64,000 nt of DNA from Bryobacteraceae bacterium (GTDB lineage: Bacteria > Acidobacteriota > Terriglobia > Bryobacterales > Bryobacteraceae), in contig BPGD01000001.1 of NCBI GenBank assembly GCA_026002855.1, positions 3,108,001 to 3,172,000 on the forward strand, written 5' to 3'. The notes under the pieces were generated by a model. It saw only the letters and a program-made list of their open reading frames with translations. It was not told the DNA's origin and searched no databases. Positions within the stretch are counted from its first letter, which is position 1, and the number at the start of each line of letters is the position of its first letter. Of the stretch, positions 1 through 8,023 are shown one piece after another. Both the position numbers and the translations under genes were made by a program.

Positions 1-453
1 CGGCCAGCGCGCACGTCCCGATCCATAACCCCGGTTCAGGGCCCGCGACAGAAGCATGTCCTGGGTTCCGATCAGCACTGCATCCCCTTCCGGGTCAAGA
101 TGCCAATCAGTCGGCGAAAGTCCCCCCATGAGAACATGAACTTTGGGCTGGTTTGGCAATTTCACGCGCTCGATCCAATCCCGGACAGACCGCTCCGTCT
201 GCTCTACCAGCGTTCGCATGGGCAGGCAGTAGACCAGACGCCGGGGCCAGTTGGAGTCTTGTCTGCACACCCTGTGCCAAAGCCACGTCAGGACCACGCC
301 GGCGGTCTTTCCGAAGCCCGTCGGAATTCGTATCAGACGGTTGCGGCAGATGCTGTCCGCTGCAAGCCGTGCCTGCCACTTGTGAACGCTTTGGAAGCCC
401 GTTGCCTGTCCAAAAAAAGCGCTGAAACCGCCATCAAAGATACTGCTCGACAT
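1..453 (-). CDS. cas3: Type I-G-like Cas3 helicase, N-terminal part (runs off left edge)
   Basis: An open frame starts at ATG 453 and stays open to base 1, giving the first 151 residues. A GGAGAG ribosome site sits just upstream. The protein shows a Walker A motif (PTGFGKT) near residue 50, then LVYCLPMRTLVEQT (motif Ia region) and a GTQDMLLSRALNRGYG segment, all characteristic of the Cas3 helicases of type I-G (formerly I-U, GSU0051-like) CRISPR systems. No HD nuclease domain precedes the helicase, which fits that subtype, where HD lies at the C-terminus. Cas3 unwinds and degrades target DNA after recruitment by Cascade. The rest of the gene and any other cas genes would lie to the left, outside the window. 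There is no array on the visible side. The family call rests on motif recognition only. Confidence 0.85.
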   Translation of the reverse strand, partial: MSSSIFDGGFSAFFGQATGFQSVHKWQARLAADSICRNRLIRIPTGFGKTAGVVLTWLWHRVCRQDSNWPRRLVYCLPMRTLVEQTERSVRDWIERVKLPNQPKVHVLMGGLSPTDWHLDPEGDAVLIGTQDMLLSRALNRGYGSGRARWP

Positions 454-1145
454 CGCTCTCCATGAAATACGTCAATTCTACAACGAGTGTGCCCCAACAC
501 AAACACCCCTGATATCCATAAATCTCACCCCAAGTGCATCCAAAAGTCTCCTCAGGGGATTTCCTGCGGTATTAAGTTGGCTCAAGATTCATTGTCCGCC
601 GTCCGTGGGGTTACGCCATTGCCAGCCTGCCAGTGACAGTGGCTCACCGGTTGAGCCACCGGTTGCATTCCAGCGCTTCATAGCGGACCACAATCGGGCA
701 AAACGCCATCACTGCATCTTGGGCCAGCTTGCCGTTCTCCTGAGTTTTCACACAGCGGATGGGTCCGTCACCGCCCTCCATCCGGGACGCTACGCGGTGG
801 AATCTGCTTCTGAAGCCGCGCTTTTCAGCTGTGTATGCCTGATTTCCCTCGGTGCCGCCGTTGCGTATCTCCAGCCCTCACGGCTGCTTCTCCGCGGGTA
901 TCCATAAACGGTCAGACCACTCATCAGAAGTCCAGGCAGCGCGAGTTTTCTGCCCACTCGCGAGCTCAGGGTCGGTAACGTCCCGACAGGTTCGGTTGCT
1001 TTCCCCATCACACCACTTCCCACTTTTTTCACCCCGCCCCATCCCCCTCATCCCAAATCACTTCCTCCACCCCCGCCCACAACCCGCCCCCGCGCGCCTT
1101 CCCCGCCTCCCCTACAATGCCGCCCGGGAGGCACACCGCGCACCC
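454..1145. other. Intergenic stretch upstream of cas3, no confident gene
   Basis: No CRISPR repeats, tRNA or recognised gene is seen. A short inverted repeat (GGCTCA...TGAGCC) lies at 641-657. A small minus-strand frame is open from 877 to a stop at 644 (ATG at 781, 45 codons), with protein-like composition but no recognisable family. It may be a relic. The stretch must hold the cas3 promoter, but no convincing -10/-35 pair was found. From about 1020 onward the plus strand becomes very C-rich. Confidence 0.5.
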
Positions 1146-1625
1146 ATGAACCCAGACTCCAACACCTCAACCCCCAACCCCACGCCCCGCAAACGCTCCG
1201 GCGGCCCCAAAACCCCCGAGGGCAAGGCCCGCTCCGCCCTCAACGCCCTCAAACACGGCCGCTACTGCCGCCTCCACACCCTCCTCGCCTCCGAGTCCAC
1301 CCAGGAGTTCGAGTCCCTCTACGCCTCCCTCCTCGACCGCTTCCAGCCCCGCCACCCCCACGAGGCCCTCCTCGTCCGCCAGCTCGCCAGCCTCGAATGG
1401 CGCAAACAGCGCTATGACGCCCTCGAAACCCGCCTCCTCGACCGCCAGCTCCTCGCCCAGCAGGCCCTCACCCGCGCCCACGGCCTGCCCCCTGACCCCG
1501 ACCTCGACCTCCAGCGCGGCCTCGACGACCTCCTCGCCAACTCCCGCGTCCTCCAGTTCCTCTCCACCCGCCTCGCGCGCCTCACCCACGAACGCGACGC
1601 TCTCCTCCGCGCCCTCGAACGCTGA
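1146..1625 (+). CDS. TPEGKARS/NALKHG-family conserved hypothetical protein
   Basis: The 159-residue product begins with a Ser/Thr/Pro-rich segment, then GGPKTPEGKARSALNALKHG (about residues 19-38), a signature of a multicopy family common in Acidobacteria and Planctomycetes. A helical region follows (LLVRQLASLEWRKQRYDALETRLL). Its function is not known. Codons end almost exclusively in C, and the coding strand is strikingly C-rich compared with all other genes here. GGGAGG lies 14 bases before the ATG, a long spacing, so the start is only probable; the frame is open upstream to 852. The frame is ended by TGA 1623-1625, after which it stays open for hundreds of bases, so the protein may once have been longer. 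A 117-bp piece of this gene is duplicated at 2092-2208. Confidence 0.6.
   Translation: MNPDSNTSTPNPTPRKRSGGPKTPEGKARSALNALKHGRYCRLHTLLASESTQEFESLYASLLDRFQPRHPHEALLVRQLASLEWRKQRYDALETRLLDRQLLAQQALTRAHGLPPDPDLDLQRGLDDLLANSRVLQFLSTRLARLTHERDALLRALER
1376..1492 (+). repeat. Direct repeat, copy 1 (inside the TPEGKARS gene)
   Basis: This segment encodes RQLASLEWRKQRYDALETR and the following residues to AHGLPP. It matches 2092-2208 at an offset of 716 bases with roughly 85 percent identity by eye. Because 716 leaves remainder 2 on division by 3, both copies are read in the frame of their own local ORF. Confidence 0.8.
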
Positions 1626-1984
1626 CGCCGCGCCTTCCCCAGCCCCGAAATCCTCCCCCAGCCCCCCATCCCCCAACCCATCGACCCCGGCCCCCGCCCC
1701 ACGCCCCCGGACCCGCCCCTCGACCCCCTCCTCGACCCCCTCCTCGACCCCCATCCCGCCCACGCCCCCCTCGCCTTCACCCCGCCCGCCCACAACCACC
1801 CCTCAGACTCCCCTTCCGACTCCCGCCCCTCCGCCCCGCAATCGCCCCCGCCTCGCCCCGCAGACTCCGTCCGCCTTGCCCAAAAATCGGAAAACCCCCG
1901 CCAAATCCCGCATAAATCCAACAAAATCCAGTCACATATCCAAAAAATAACCACGAAAAACGAACTCAAAACGAACTCAAAACC
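1626..1984 (+). other. C-rich tail after the TPEGKARS gene
   Basis: This stretch is dominated by C runs (CCCC, CCTC, GACCCC) with very little G on the plus strand, and includes three near-repeats of CTCGACCCC around 1720-1750. The frame of the preceding gene stays open through it after its TGA. The last 60 bases turn A-rich (CCAAAAAATAACCACGAAAAACGAAC). No independent gene is supported. It is either a degraded C-terminal extension or low-complexity filler. Confidence 0.5.
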
Positions 1985-2527
1985 ATGCCCACATTTCTCT
2001 ACCAACCCGAGTCCCCTTTCCCCGAGCCCCATCTCTTCTTCGGCCTCGATCTCGGCCGCCGCCACGACCCCTCCGCCCCAGTCTTCTTCGCCTGCCAGCT
2101 CGCCACCTTCGAACAGCGCAGACAGAGCTATGACGCCCTCGAAGCCCGCCTCCTCGACCGCCCGCACCCCGCCCAGCCGGCCCTCACCCACGCCCACGGT
2201 CTCCCGCCAGCTCTGCTCGCCGAGGCTCGGCCACAGCAGACGCCGGGCCGCCACAACCCCGGGGACGCCCGAAACAGCGCTGGCGCGCAGGCCCCCAGAG
2301 ACGCCGCATTTTCTCGGTCTCCACCTCAGCTGTCGCTTCTCATGTCCTCTCAGGACGCGCCGCCTCGACCATCACCCGAGGCCGGGCCGGCCTGGCCTAC
2401 GGCCCGGGCCGCTGCTGCGGCCTTTGGCTGCGGCTCAGAACCCGCCCCGCCCCCAGCCACTTTCATCCCTGCTGACCTCCTGCGGTACCACGGGACTCCA
2501 CTTCGGCCCCGCCGCAGGCCCATCTGA
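1985..2527 (+). pseudogene. Mosaic remnant: terminase-like N-terminus fused to a TPEGKARS fragment
   Basis: The frame opens with about 33 residues containing FFGLDLGRRHDPSAP. This resembles the first strand and Asp motif (GLDLGQ..DPSA) of RNase H-fold terminase-like nucleases. It then switches directly into ACQLATFEQRRQSYDALEAR and beyond, a diverged copy of residues 78-115 of the neighbouring TPEGKARS protein. The remainder to 2527 is low-complexity and has no recognisable fold. The simplest reading is a deletion or recombination product between a terminase-like gene and a duplicated copy of the small gene, now decaying. The terminase resemblance rests on one short motif and is tentative. 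Confidence 0.5.
2092..2208 (+). repeat. Direct repeat, copy 2 (inside the mosaic remnant)
   Basis: Diverged copy of 1376-1492, including an exactly shared TATGACGCCCTCGAA core and a shared CGCCTCCTCGACCGCC segment. Confidence 0.8.
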
Positions 2528-3006
2528 CCCTGTTCGGCCGAGACGTTTAACTCCGAAAAATCGAATTCATTCTTGCCGCCGCGGCCACCCAGGCCGGCTC
2601 CGCGGTCTCCCTCAAAGACCAACAGTTGCTCAGGACATGCGCGTCGCCCTCAGGCTACAGGCAATGCTCTGCGAAGGAACTCGCTTCAGGGGCCCTCGTC
2701 AGGCTGAATCGGTCCGGTGCCTCCTGATTTCTCGCCTCAGGCCTGATCTGAGCCCTTTTCTCGGATCGGGATTCGTTCAACGGCGCCGCCTCACTGCGCG
2801 CATGCCTGGCGAGGCCACCGCCTGCCGGTCACCAGCTTGCCGGCTCCGGCATCTCCGTGCCGCCCGGCGTCGCCGTAGGCCCCGTGCCGGGTCTCCCGGC
2901 CACGGGGCCGTCCGTGGGAAGCCGCCGCTCGCGGACGCATTCCCGATGCCAGCTCGGTGCAAAAAAGAAGCCCCGAAATCCGTATTGAGCTGTGAGGATG
3001 CAAACG
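2528..3006. other. Non-coding or degenerate stretch before the PEP-CTERM gene
   Basis: No recognisable gene, repeat or RNA was seen. A plus-strand frame is open across it, but its translation is Arg/Pro-rich with no family signal, as expected for C-rich DNA. The C bias fades toward 2900. Confidence 0.45.
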
Positions 3007-3651
3007 ATGAAGACTGGGAACCTCATTCGATTCGCCATGCTGCTGTGCCTCGGGCACCTGACCTGGGGCGGGGTCGTATTTTCAGACAACTTTGATCCTG
3101 TCTCCAACCTCTGGTCTGCCGGCGCCGGGGGCGCATACTATGGATGGAACCTTGCCGGCTGCGGCATGGCCTCCAACTATACCGGAGGGTCTGGCGACGC
3201 GTTCTGTACCCTGAGCATGAATGCGGGGCCGGGCGTGTATTTCATGCTTCTGTATTCCCCGATCATCGATCTTTCCGGGGCCGGCAGCGCCACGTTGACC
3301 TACCGGGCCAATTTCCAGAACAGTGGTAACGACATTTTGGACCTGAATGTCAGCACGGACGGCGGTCTCAACTGGAGCAACGTCCTCCGCTGGCAGGAAC
3401 CCCACGGCGGTTTCTACGCTCTGCCTGGGGAACTGGTCACCGTGGACCTCACCCCTTACCTTTCCCCCAGCTTCCTCATGATGTGGAGCTATTACCAGAC
3501 CGTTCCACAAGGAGGGGACTGGTACGTCCAGCTCGACGACATTCAGATAACGACTCCGGGCAACGGGCAGGCGGAGGTCCCGGAACCTGGCACAGCGGCG
3601 CTTCTGTCCGGCGGACTCGCGCTGCTGCTGGCACGCCACCGCCGCCGCTGA
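3007..3651 (+). CDS. PEP-CTERM sorting-domain protein (secreted)
   Basis: The 214-residue product has an N-terminal signal peptide (MKTGNLIRFAMLLCLGHL), then a beta-rich region of about 160 residues with an SDNFD start and a YVQLDDIQI end that resembles jelly-roll adhesion-type domains. It ends with a canonical PEP-CTERM signal: VPEPGTAALL, a hydrophobic stretch, then RHRRR at the very end. Such proteins are exported and then cut and anchored by an exosortase. No exosortase gene is in the window. ATG 3007 is chosen because GAGG at 2994-2997 gives 9-base spacing; GTG 2992 and ATG 2998 are in frame but overlap that site. Ligand or role unknown. Confidence 0.85.
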   Translation: MKTGNLIRFAMLLCLGHLTWGGVVFSDNFDPVSNLWSAGAGGAYYGWNLAGCGMASNYTGGSGDAFCTLSMNAGPGVYFMLLYSPIIDLSGAGSATLTYRANFQNSGNDILDLNVSTDGGLNWSNVLRWQEPHGGFYALPGELVTVDLTPYLSPSFLMMWSYYQTVPQGGDWYVQLDDIQITTPGNGQAEVPEPGTAALLSGGLALLLARHRRR

Positions 3652-4240
3652 ACGTCCCCCCGCCCGGCGGCCCCGCAGTTCACACTTCGGACATTCAGCC
3701 GAAATGTCCTGCGGGGCGGCCAAGAAGCGCATCGGGAAGAATCCCCCCAGGGCGTTCGTCCTGTCCGTCAGGGTGGATGGATGAAGTCGGCCCCGACAGG
3801 CCGGGCATCGGCCCGCTCGCTGTCAGGCGGATTGGCCCTGGGGCGAGGCCAGCGGTGGCGGCCGACGAATGTCGGACCTGGCTGCGACTCATCCAATGCA
3901 CGTCGATGTCCAACATCTCGCTTGGGGGCGTCACAATGGTTCCTTCATCGCGTCTTCACTCGGCGGGCTCGGGGCCCCGTTTGATCCGCACGAGCCTCCA
4001 GAAACACCCTCCTTCTCCGCCTGGCCGGCTGCCGGCCTCTGCCCGCGCGGCCGGATTCCAGCCCCGTTTCAGCGCAATCTCCGGGGGGCCTTGCGTGGCT
4101 CGCAACCCCAGGGCATCACGCTGGACGGACTGAACCTTCCTTCTCGCCATGCACTGTGGAAGGAAATCGGAGGGCGGGGAAGAGCCTGCACGCGGCTTGA
4201 TATACTCCCTTCATCCACATCCTGGAACAGGGACAGAGCC
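3652..4240. other. Intergenic region between PEP-CTERM and S9 peptidase genes
   Basis: Apart from a hairpin at 3671-3716 nothing is recognised. The S9 frame is open upstream to 3869, but its translation there has no protease similarity and precedes the signal peptide, so it is not counted as coding. Confidence 0.5.
3671..3716 (+). terminator. Terminator-like two-part stem-loop after PEP-CTERM gene
   Basis: An outer stem CCCCGCAG (3671-3678) pairs with CTGCGGGG (3709-3716). An inner stem GGACATT (3689-3695) pairs with AATGTCC (3703-3709). It lies 20 bases after the stop codon. No T tract follows, so it may act as a 3'-end stabiliser or a factor-dependent stop rather than a classical intrinsic terminator. 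Confidence 0.45.
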
Positions 4241-6658
4241 ATGAAGATCCGCCGCAGAAACTTCCTCGCGCTGATTGTTTGCGCGGCCCTCGCGCCCGCT
4301 GACGAATTCCCGTATCAGAAGCCGCCGAAAGAAATCCTCGACGTGCTGCACGCACCGGCCCCGCCGGTGGATCTTATCAGTCCAACCCGCGCCCACGTGC
4401 TGCTGGTGGAGCGCGAGCTGATGCCTCCCATCGCCGAGCTGGCGCGGCCGATGTTCCGGCTGGCCGGACTGCGGATCAACCCGGCCAACAACGGCAGGCA
4501 CTTGCCGGCCAGTACGGTGACGGGCCTGACCGTGCTCGCAGTGGAGAGCGGGGCGCGCTCGCGCGTGAACCTGCCGGCGGGCGTGCGCTTTACGATGCCC
4601 GCCTGGAGTCCGGACGGGAAGCGCTTCGCGCTGCTCGGTTACACGCCTGCCGCGGTGGAGCTGTACTTCGGGGCGGTGGATTCGCCTGTGCTGCGCCGGG
4701 TGCCGAACCTGCGGATCGACGACACCATCGACAGGATCGTGGCCTGGTGGGCGGGAAGCACGGAGCTGCTGGTGCGCGCCGTGCCAGCGCGGCAGGGCGC
4801 GCCGCCGCGGAAGCCGGCGGCGCCGGCGGGACCGAACGTGCAGGAGTCGGCCGGCCAGGCGGGACCGGTGCGAACCTTCCAGGACATGCTCACCAGCCCC
4901 TACGATGAAAAGCTGTTCGAGCATTATTGCACGTCGCAATTGACGTTGGTCAACGCCGACACCCTGCGGACGCAGGCCGTTGGCGAACCGAAGATCTTTC
5001 TGGACGCAACGCCATCGCCCGATGGACGCTTCGTGCTGGTTGAGTGGATCCACCGGCCGTTTTCCTATCTGCACCCCTATACGGCATTCCCCAGAGAGAC
5101 GGAAGTCTGGGACCGGGCAGGAAAACCCGTGCACAAGATCCACTCGGCGCCGTTGCAGGACCGGCTGCCGATCGAAGGCGTGCCGGTCGGCCCCCGCAAC
5201 GTGAGCTGGCGGCCCGATCAGCCCGCCACGCTCCTCTGGTGGGAGGCGCTCGATGACGGAGATCCGCGCAAGAAGGTGCCGCACCGGGACCGGCTGATGA
5301 CGCTGAGGGCGCCGTTCACGGAAACGGCCCAGGAAGTGTATCGCACGCGCCACCGGGCGAGGGGGCTTCAGGTGCTCGAAAAGGGCGGCGTCGCGCTGGT
5401 GACCGATTACGACCGCGACCGCCGCTGGGTGGAGACGGCGCGAATCTTTCTCGACAACCCTTCGGCGGCGTCGAAGGTGATCTGGTCGCGCAACGTGCAG
5501 GACCGTTACCGCGACCCGGGCATGCCGGTGATGAAGACGCTGCCCAACGGGGCGCGAGTCGTTCATCAGAGTGGCGACTGGATCTTTCTCTCCGGGCCCG
5601 GAGCGACGCCGCAGGGCGAGCGGCCGTTCCTCGACCGGTTCCGCATTGAGACCGGCGAAAGCGAGCGGCTGTTCCGCGCCGGAGAAAAAGGCTATGAGGC
5701 CTTCGCGGCGCTGTTGGCCGAGGACGGCTCGCGCTTCCTCACGCGCTTTGAAACACCGGATTCGCCGCCGAACCTGTCCATCCGCACGCGCGGCAGCGAC
5801 GAGCGCCGCGCGCTTACGGACTTCAAAGACACAACGCCGCAACTGCGCGGGATTCGGCAGCAGCTTGTCACTTACAAACGCAGGGACGGCGTGCAGCTCT
5901 CCTTCACGCTGATGCTGCCGCCCGGCTACCGGGAGGGCGAGCGCCTGCCAACGATCCTGTGGGCCTACCCGCTGGAATATACGGACGCCGACACGGCCGG
6001 CCAGATCGGCGGCTCGACACAACGCTACGTTCAAATGCGCGGGGCCAGCCATCTGTTCCTGCTGCTCCAGGGCTACGCGATTCTCAACAATGCGACCATC
6101 CCGATCGTTGGCGATCCGGAAACGGTGAACAACACTTACATCGAACAGCTCATCCTGGGCGCCGAGGCGGCCATTGACAAGGCCGTGGAGATGGGCGTGA
6201 CGGACCGCAACCGGGTGGGCGTCAGCGGCCACAGCTACGGCGCCTTCATGACGGCGAACCTGCTGGCGCACACGCGGCTGTTCAAGGCCGGGGTGGCGCG
6301 GTCCGGCGCCTACAACCGGACACTGACGCCGTTCGGATTCCAGAGCGAGCGGCGCACGTTCTGGCAGGCGCGGGACATTTACATCAAGATGTCCCCATTT
6401 ACGTTTGCCGACCAGATTAAGGACCCACTGCTGCTGATCCACGGCGAGGCGGACAACAATCCAGGCACGTTCCCGATCCAGTCCGAGCGGATGTATCAGG
6501 CCGTGCGGGGCAACGGGGGCACGGTGCGGCTGGTGATGCTGCCCCACGAAAGCCACGGCTACCTGGGCCGCGAGAGCGTGGAACATGCCATCTGGGAAAT
6601 GCTCACCTGGTTTGACCGTTATGTGAAGAATGCCGGCCGCACCCGCCCAAGCGAGTGA
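4241..6658 (+). CDS. Secreted S9-family (prolyl oligopeptidase-like) serine peptidase
   Basis: The 805-residue product starts with a signal peptide (MKIRRRNFLALIVCAALAPADE) followed by a beta-propeller-like N-terminal half and a C-terminal alpha/beta-hydrolase domain. The catalytic triad can be placed: Ser665 in GVSGHSYGAF, Asp738 in HGEADNNPG and His772 in PHESHGY. This is the layout of dipeptidyl-peptidase or acylaminoacyl-peptidase type S9 enzymes, which cleave short peptides, here in the periplasm. A Pro/Ala-rich insert (PPRKPAAPAGP) lies near residue 190. ATG 4241 is preferred because it places the signal peptide at the N-terminus; the ribosome site is weak. A stem-loop follows 17 bases after the stop. 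The gene appears to be monocistronic. Confidence 0.88.
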   Translation: MKIRRRNFLALIVCAALAPADEFPYQKPPKEILDVLHAPAPPVDLISPTRAHVLLVERELMPPIAELARPMFRLAGLRINPANNGRHLPASTVTGLTVLAVESGARSRVNLPAGVRFTMPAWSPDGKRFALLGYTPAAVELYFGAVDSPVLRRVPNLRIDDTIDRIVAWWAGSTELLVRAVPARQGAPPRKPAAPAGPNVQESAGQAGPVRTFQDMLTSPYDEKLFEHYCTSQLTLVNADTLRTQAVGEPKIFLDATPSPDGRFVLVEWIHRPFSYLHPYTAFPRETEVWDRAGKPVHKIHSAPLQDRLPIEGVPVGPRNVSWRPDQPATLLWWEALDDGDPRKKVPHRDRLMTLRAPFTETAQEVYRTRHRARGLQVLEKGGVALVTDYDRDRRWVETARIFLDNPSAASKVIWSRNVQDRYRDPGMPVMKTLPNGARVVHQSGDWIFLSGPGATPQGERPFLDRFRIETGESERLFRAGEKGYEAFAALLAEDGSRFLTRFETPDSPPNLSIRTRGSDERRALTDFKDTTPQLRGIRQQLVTYKRRDGVQLSFTLMLPPGYREGERLPTILWAYPLEYTDADTAGQIGGSTQRYVQMRGASHLFLLLQGYAILNNATIPIVGDPETVNNTYIEQLILGAEAAIDKAVEMGVTDRNRVGVSGHSYGAFMTANLLAHTRLFKAGVARSGAYNRTLTPFGFQSERRTFWQARDIYIKMSPFTFADQIKDPLLLIHGEADNNPGTFPIQSERMYQAVRGNGGTVRLVMLPHESHGYLGRESVEHAIWEMLTWFDRYVKNAGRTRPSE

Positions 6659-6675
6659 GGCGTAACGGTTGCCGT

Positions 6676-6710
6676 GGGCTTGCCGTCGTACAAGAAGGGA
6701 CGGCAAGTCC
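6676..6710 (+). terminator. Stem-loop after S9 peptidase gene
   Basis: A 9-bp perfect stem CTTGCCGTC (6679-6687) / GACGGCAAG (6699-6707) is extended by three more pairs (one G-U) to 6676-6710, with an 11-base loop. It starts 17 bases past the TGA. No U tract follows. It could be a factor-dependent terminator or part of the leader of the next gene. Confidence 0.5.
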
Positions 6711-6789
6711 CTCTCGCAGAAAACGTTCCGCGCCCGGAGGCGCGATACCCACCAGCCCAGGTGGCTTGTGGAAGGAGGCGACAACACTG

Positions 6790-7272
6790 ATGCGGCCCCT
6801 TTTGTGTGTTCTCGTTCTGGGGGTAGCGCTGGCCTGCGGGCAGACCGTGCCAGCCTCGCCGGCCCCGGCCGGGGCCAGGGACCTGCCCACGGTGGCCCAG
6901 GAGGTTTTGAGCGCCGTCCAGAATGTGAAGAATCACACCAGCACCCTGCTGAAGGAGCTCGACAGGAAGGATCCGGACCGCCAGGCCGTGCAGGCGGGAC
7001 TGGCCGAGGCGCTGGCTCAGGCGAAGCAGATCAAAAAGCTGATTGAAGAGCTGGATGCCTTCTATTCATCCATGCCGGAGGCTCAACAAAGCGCGCTGCG
7101 GCGCTCATGGTCGGTGGGCATGATTCTGAACGGGTGCATGGAGGCGGCTCACGACTCGCTGGCTGAGCCTTCCGCGGACATCTGGAGCGAGGTCCGTTCG
7201 GGCCTCGAGTGCGCGCAGCGGAGGGCGGATCAGTTGGAGGACGTGCTTTCGCCGTTCCGGCGCACCCGTTGA
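6790..7272 (+). CDS. Small secreted helical protein, unknown function
   Basis: The 160-residue product carries a signal peptide ending ALACGQ and is otherwise alpha-helical and charged (AEALAQAKQIKKLIEELDA). It has no recognisable domain. The Cys in ALACGQ could be a lipid-anchor site, but Ala at -3 is a poor lipobox, so simple secretion is more likely. The start is well fixed by AAGGAGG at 6772-6778, 11 bases before ATG 6790. It shares its layout (signal peptide, then short helical bundle of similar length) with the next gene at 7405, and the two may form a pair. Confidence 0.7.
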   Translation: MRPLLCVLVLGVALACGQTVPASPAPAGARDLPTVAQEVLSAVQNVKNHTSTLLKELDRKDPDRQAVQAGLAEALAQAKQIKKLIEELDAFYSSMPEAQQSALRRSWSVGMILNGCMEAAHDSLAEPSADIWSEVRSGLECAQRRADQLEDVLSPFRRTR

Positions 7273-7327
7273 GCCGGCTCGTGTGAAACCGGGCTGAGCG
7301 GTTCTCCGTCAATCAGGGTGCGTGGCG

Positions 7328-7347
7328 GCGGAGGCCGCCGCCTCCGC
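7328..7347 (+). other. Strong GC hairpin between the two small secreted-protein genes
   Basis: GCGGAGGC (7328-7335), a four-base CGCC loop, and GCCTCCGC (7340-7347) form a perfect 8-bp stem in the 132-base gap. It is followed by no T tract, so it is more likely an mRNA-stability or processing element than a terminator. Confidence 0.45.
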
Positions 7348-7404
7348 GGCGGCAATGCCGGCACGCATTCTGGATGAACCCGAATCTGCTAAGGAGGAAC
7401 AGCG

Positions 7405-7869
7405 ATGCGGAGCCTGTGGAAGCTTGCCACTGCGATGCTTTGCGCCGCGACACTCCTGGCGGCGGATGCGGATTCGAAGGCCGCGTTGAAGGACACGGCC
7501 CAGAAGCTGATCACGGAGAGCCGGACGACGCGCGAGATGGCGATGCAGATCGCCGAGCAATTGCGCAAGTCGGCCGATACGGGCGCCATCCGTGATCAGA
7601 TTGCGACGCTTGAGCAGCATGCCGCTTCGATCCGTCAGTTGATTGCGGATCTCGAGTCCAAGGGCAATGAGCTGACGGCGCGGCAGCGGCAGCAGCTGGA
7701 GACAGCGCGCAAGGTGGCCGAGATCCTCAACGTGTTCATTGAGAACAAGAAGCAGATGCTGGCCTCGGTCACTTCCCCGCGCGACCGCGAACAGGTGCGC
7801 TATCAGGCCATCGGCGTGGCGCAGCGGGCGGAGATGATCGAGAAGACGATCTCGAAGCTGGGCCTGTAA
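7405..7869 (+). CDS. Small secreted coiled-coil protein, unknown function
   Basis: The 154-residue product has a signal peptide (MRSLWKLATAMLCAATLLAAD) and then an almost purely helical, heptad-like body rich in Gln, Glu, Lys and Ala (IREQ-type patterns such as IATLEQHAASIRQLIADLES). No enzymatic motif or known family was recognised. ATG 7405 has an ideal AAGGAGG at 7391-7397. It ends at an intrinsic terminator (7920-7947). The neighbour at 6790 has the same signal-plus-helices layout. Confidence 0.75.
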   Translation: MRSLWKLATAMLCAATLLAADADSKAALKDTAQKLITESRTTREMAMQIAEQLRKSADTGAIRDQIATLEQHAASIRQLIADLESKGNELTARQRQQLETARKVAEILNVFIENKKQMLASVTSPRDREQVRYQAIGVAQRAEMIEKTISKLGL

Positions 7870-7919
7870 GGGCGCTGGTTTCGTGATCCTGGGTCCCGGC
7901 TGTAAGGCTGGGCCTGAGC

Positions 7920-7947
7920 GACCCCGAGAAATCGGGGTCTTTTTTTC
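7920..7947 (+). terminator. Intrinsic terminator after the coiled-coil gene
   Basis: GACCCCGA (7920-7927), a GAAA loop and TCGGGGTC (7932-7939) form an 8-bp stem followed at once by a run of T. It lies 50 bases after the stop at 7869 and faces the end of the convergent kinase gene. It is the clearest terminator in the window. Confidence 0.92.
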
Positions 7948-8023
7948 TTCGCGGCGCCGCATCGACGGCATTGAGGCCCATGCGCTGAGGGGGGCCGGAT
8001 CTGAACCGCTGGACGAACGGCGC

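Noticed and set aside
644-781. 45-codon minus-strand ORF upstream of cas3
   Set aside because: Protein-like composition but no ribosome site, family or partner. Noted only as a possible relic.
454-1145. Possible CRISPR array next to cas3
   Set aside because: No repeated units of 25-40 bases were found on this side.
1414-1950. Pro/Ser/Thr-rich frame overlapping the TPEGKARS gene
   Set aside because: A frame-shifted reading of C-rich DNA; the TPEGKARS frame has a recognisable motif instead.
2130-3095. Plus-strand open frame across the C-rich region
   Set aside because: Arg/Pro-rich, no family, and its start region is a frame-shifted version of the duplicated segment. It also runs into the PEP-CTERM gene in another frame.
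4211-6787. Long open frame on the minus strand opposite the S9 peptidase gene
   Set aside because: Arg/His/Val-rich translation without domains, lying opposite a gene with an intact catalytic triad. Open because of high GC content.
6660-6789. Possible riboswitch before the small secreted protein gene
   Set aside because: Several hairpins but no match to a known riboswitch core that I can recognise; the first hairpin fits better as the end of the peptidase transcript.
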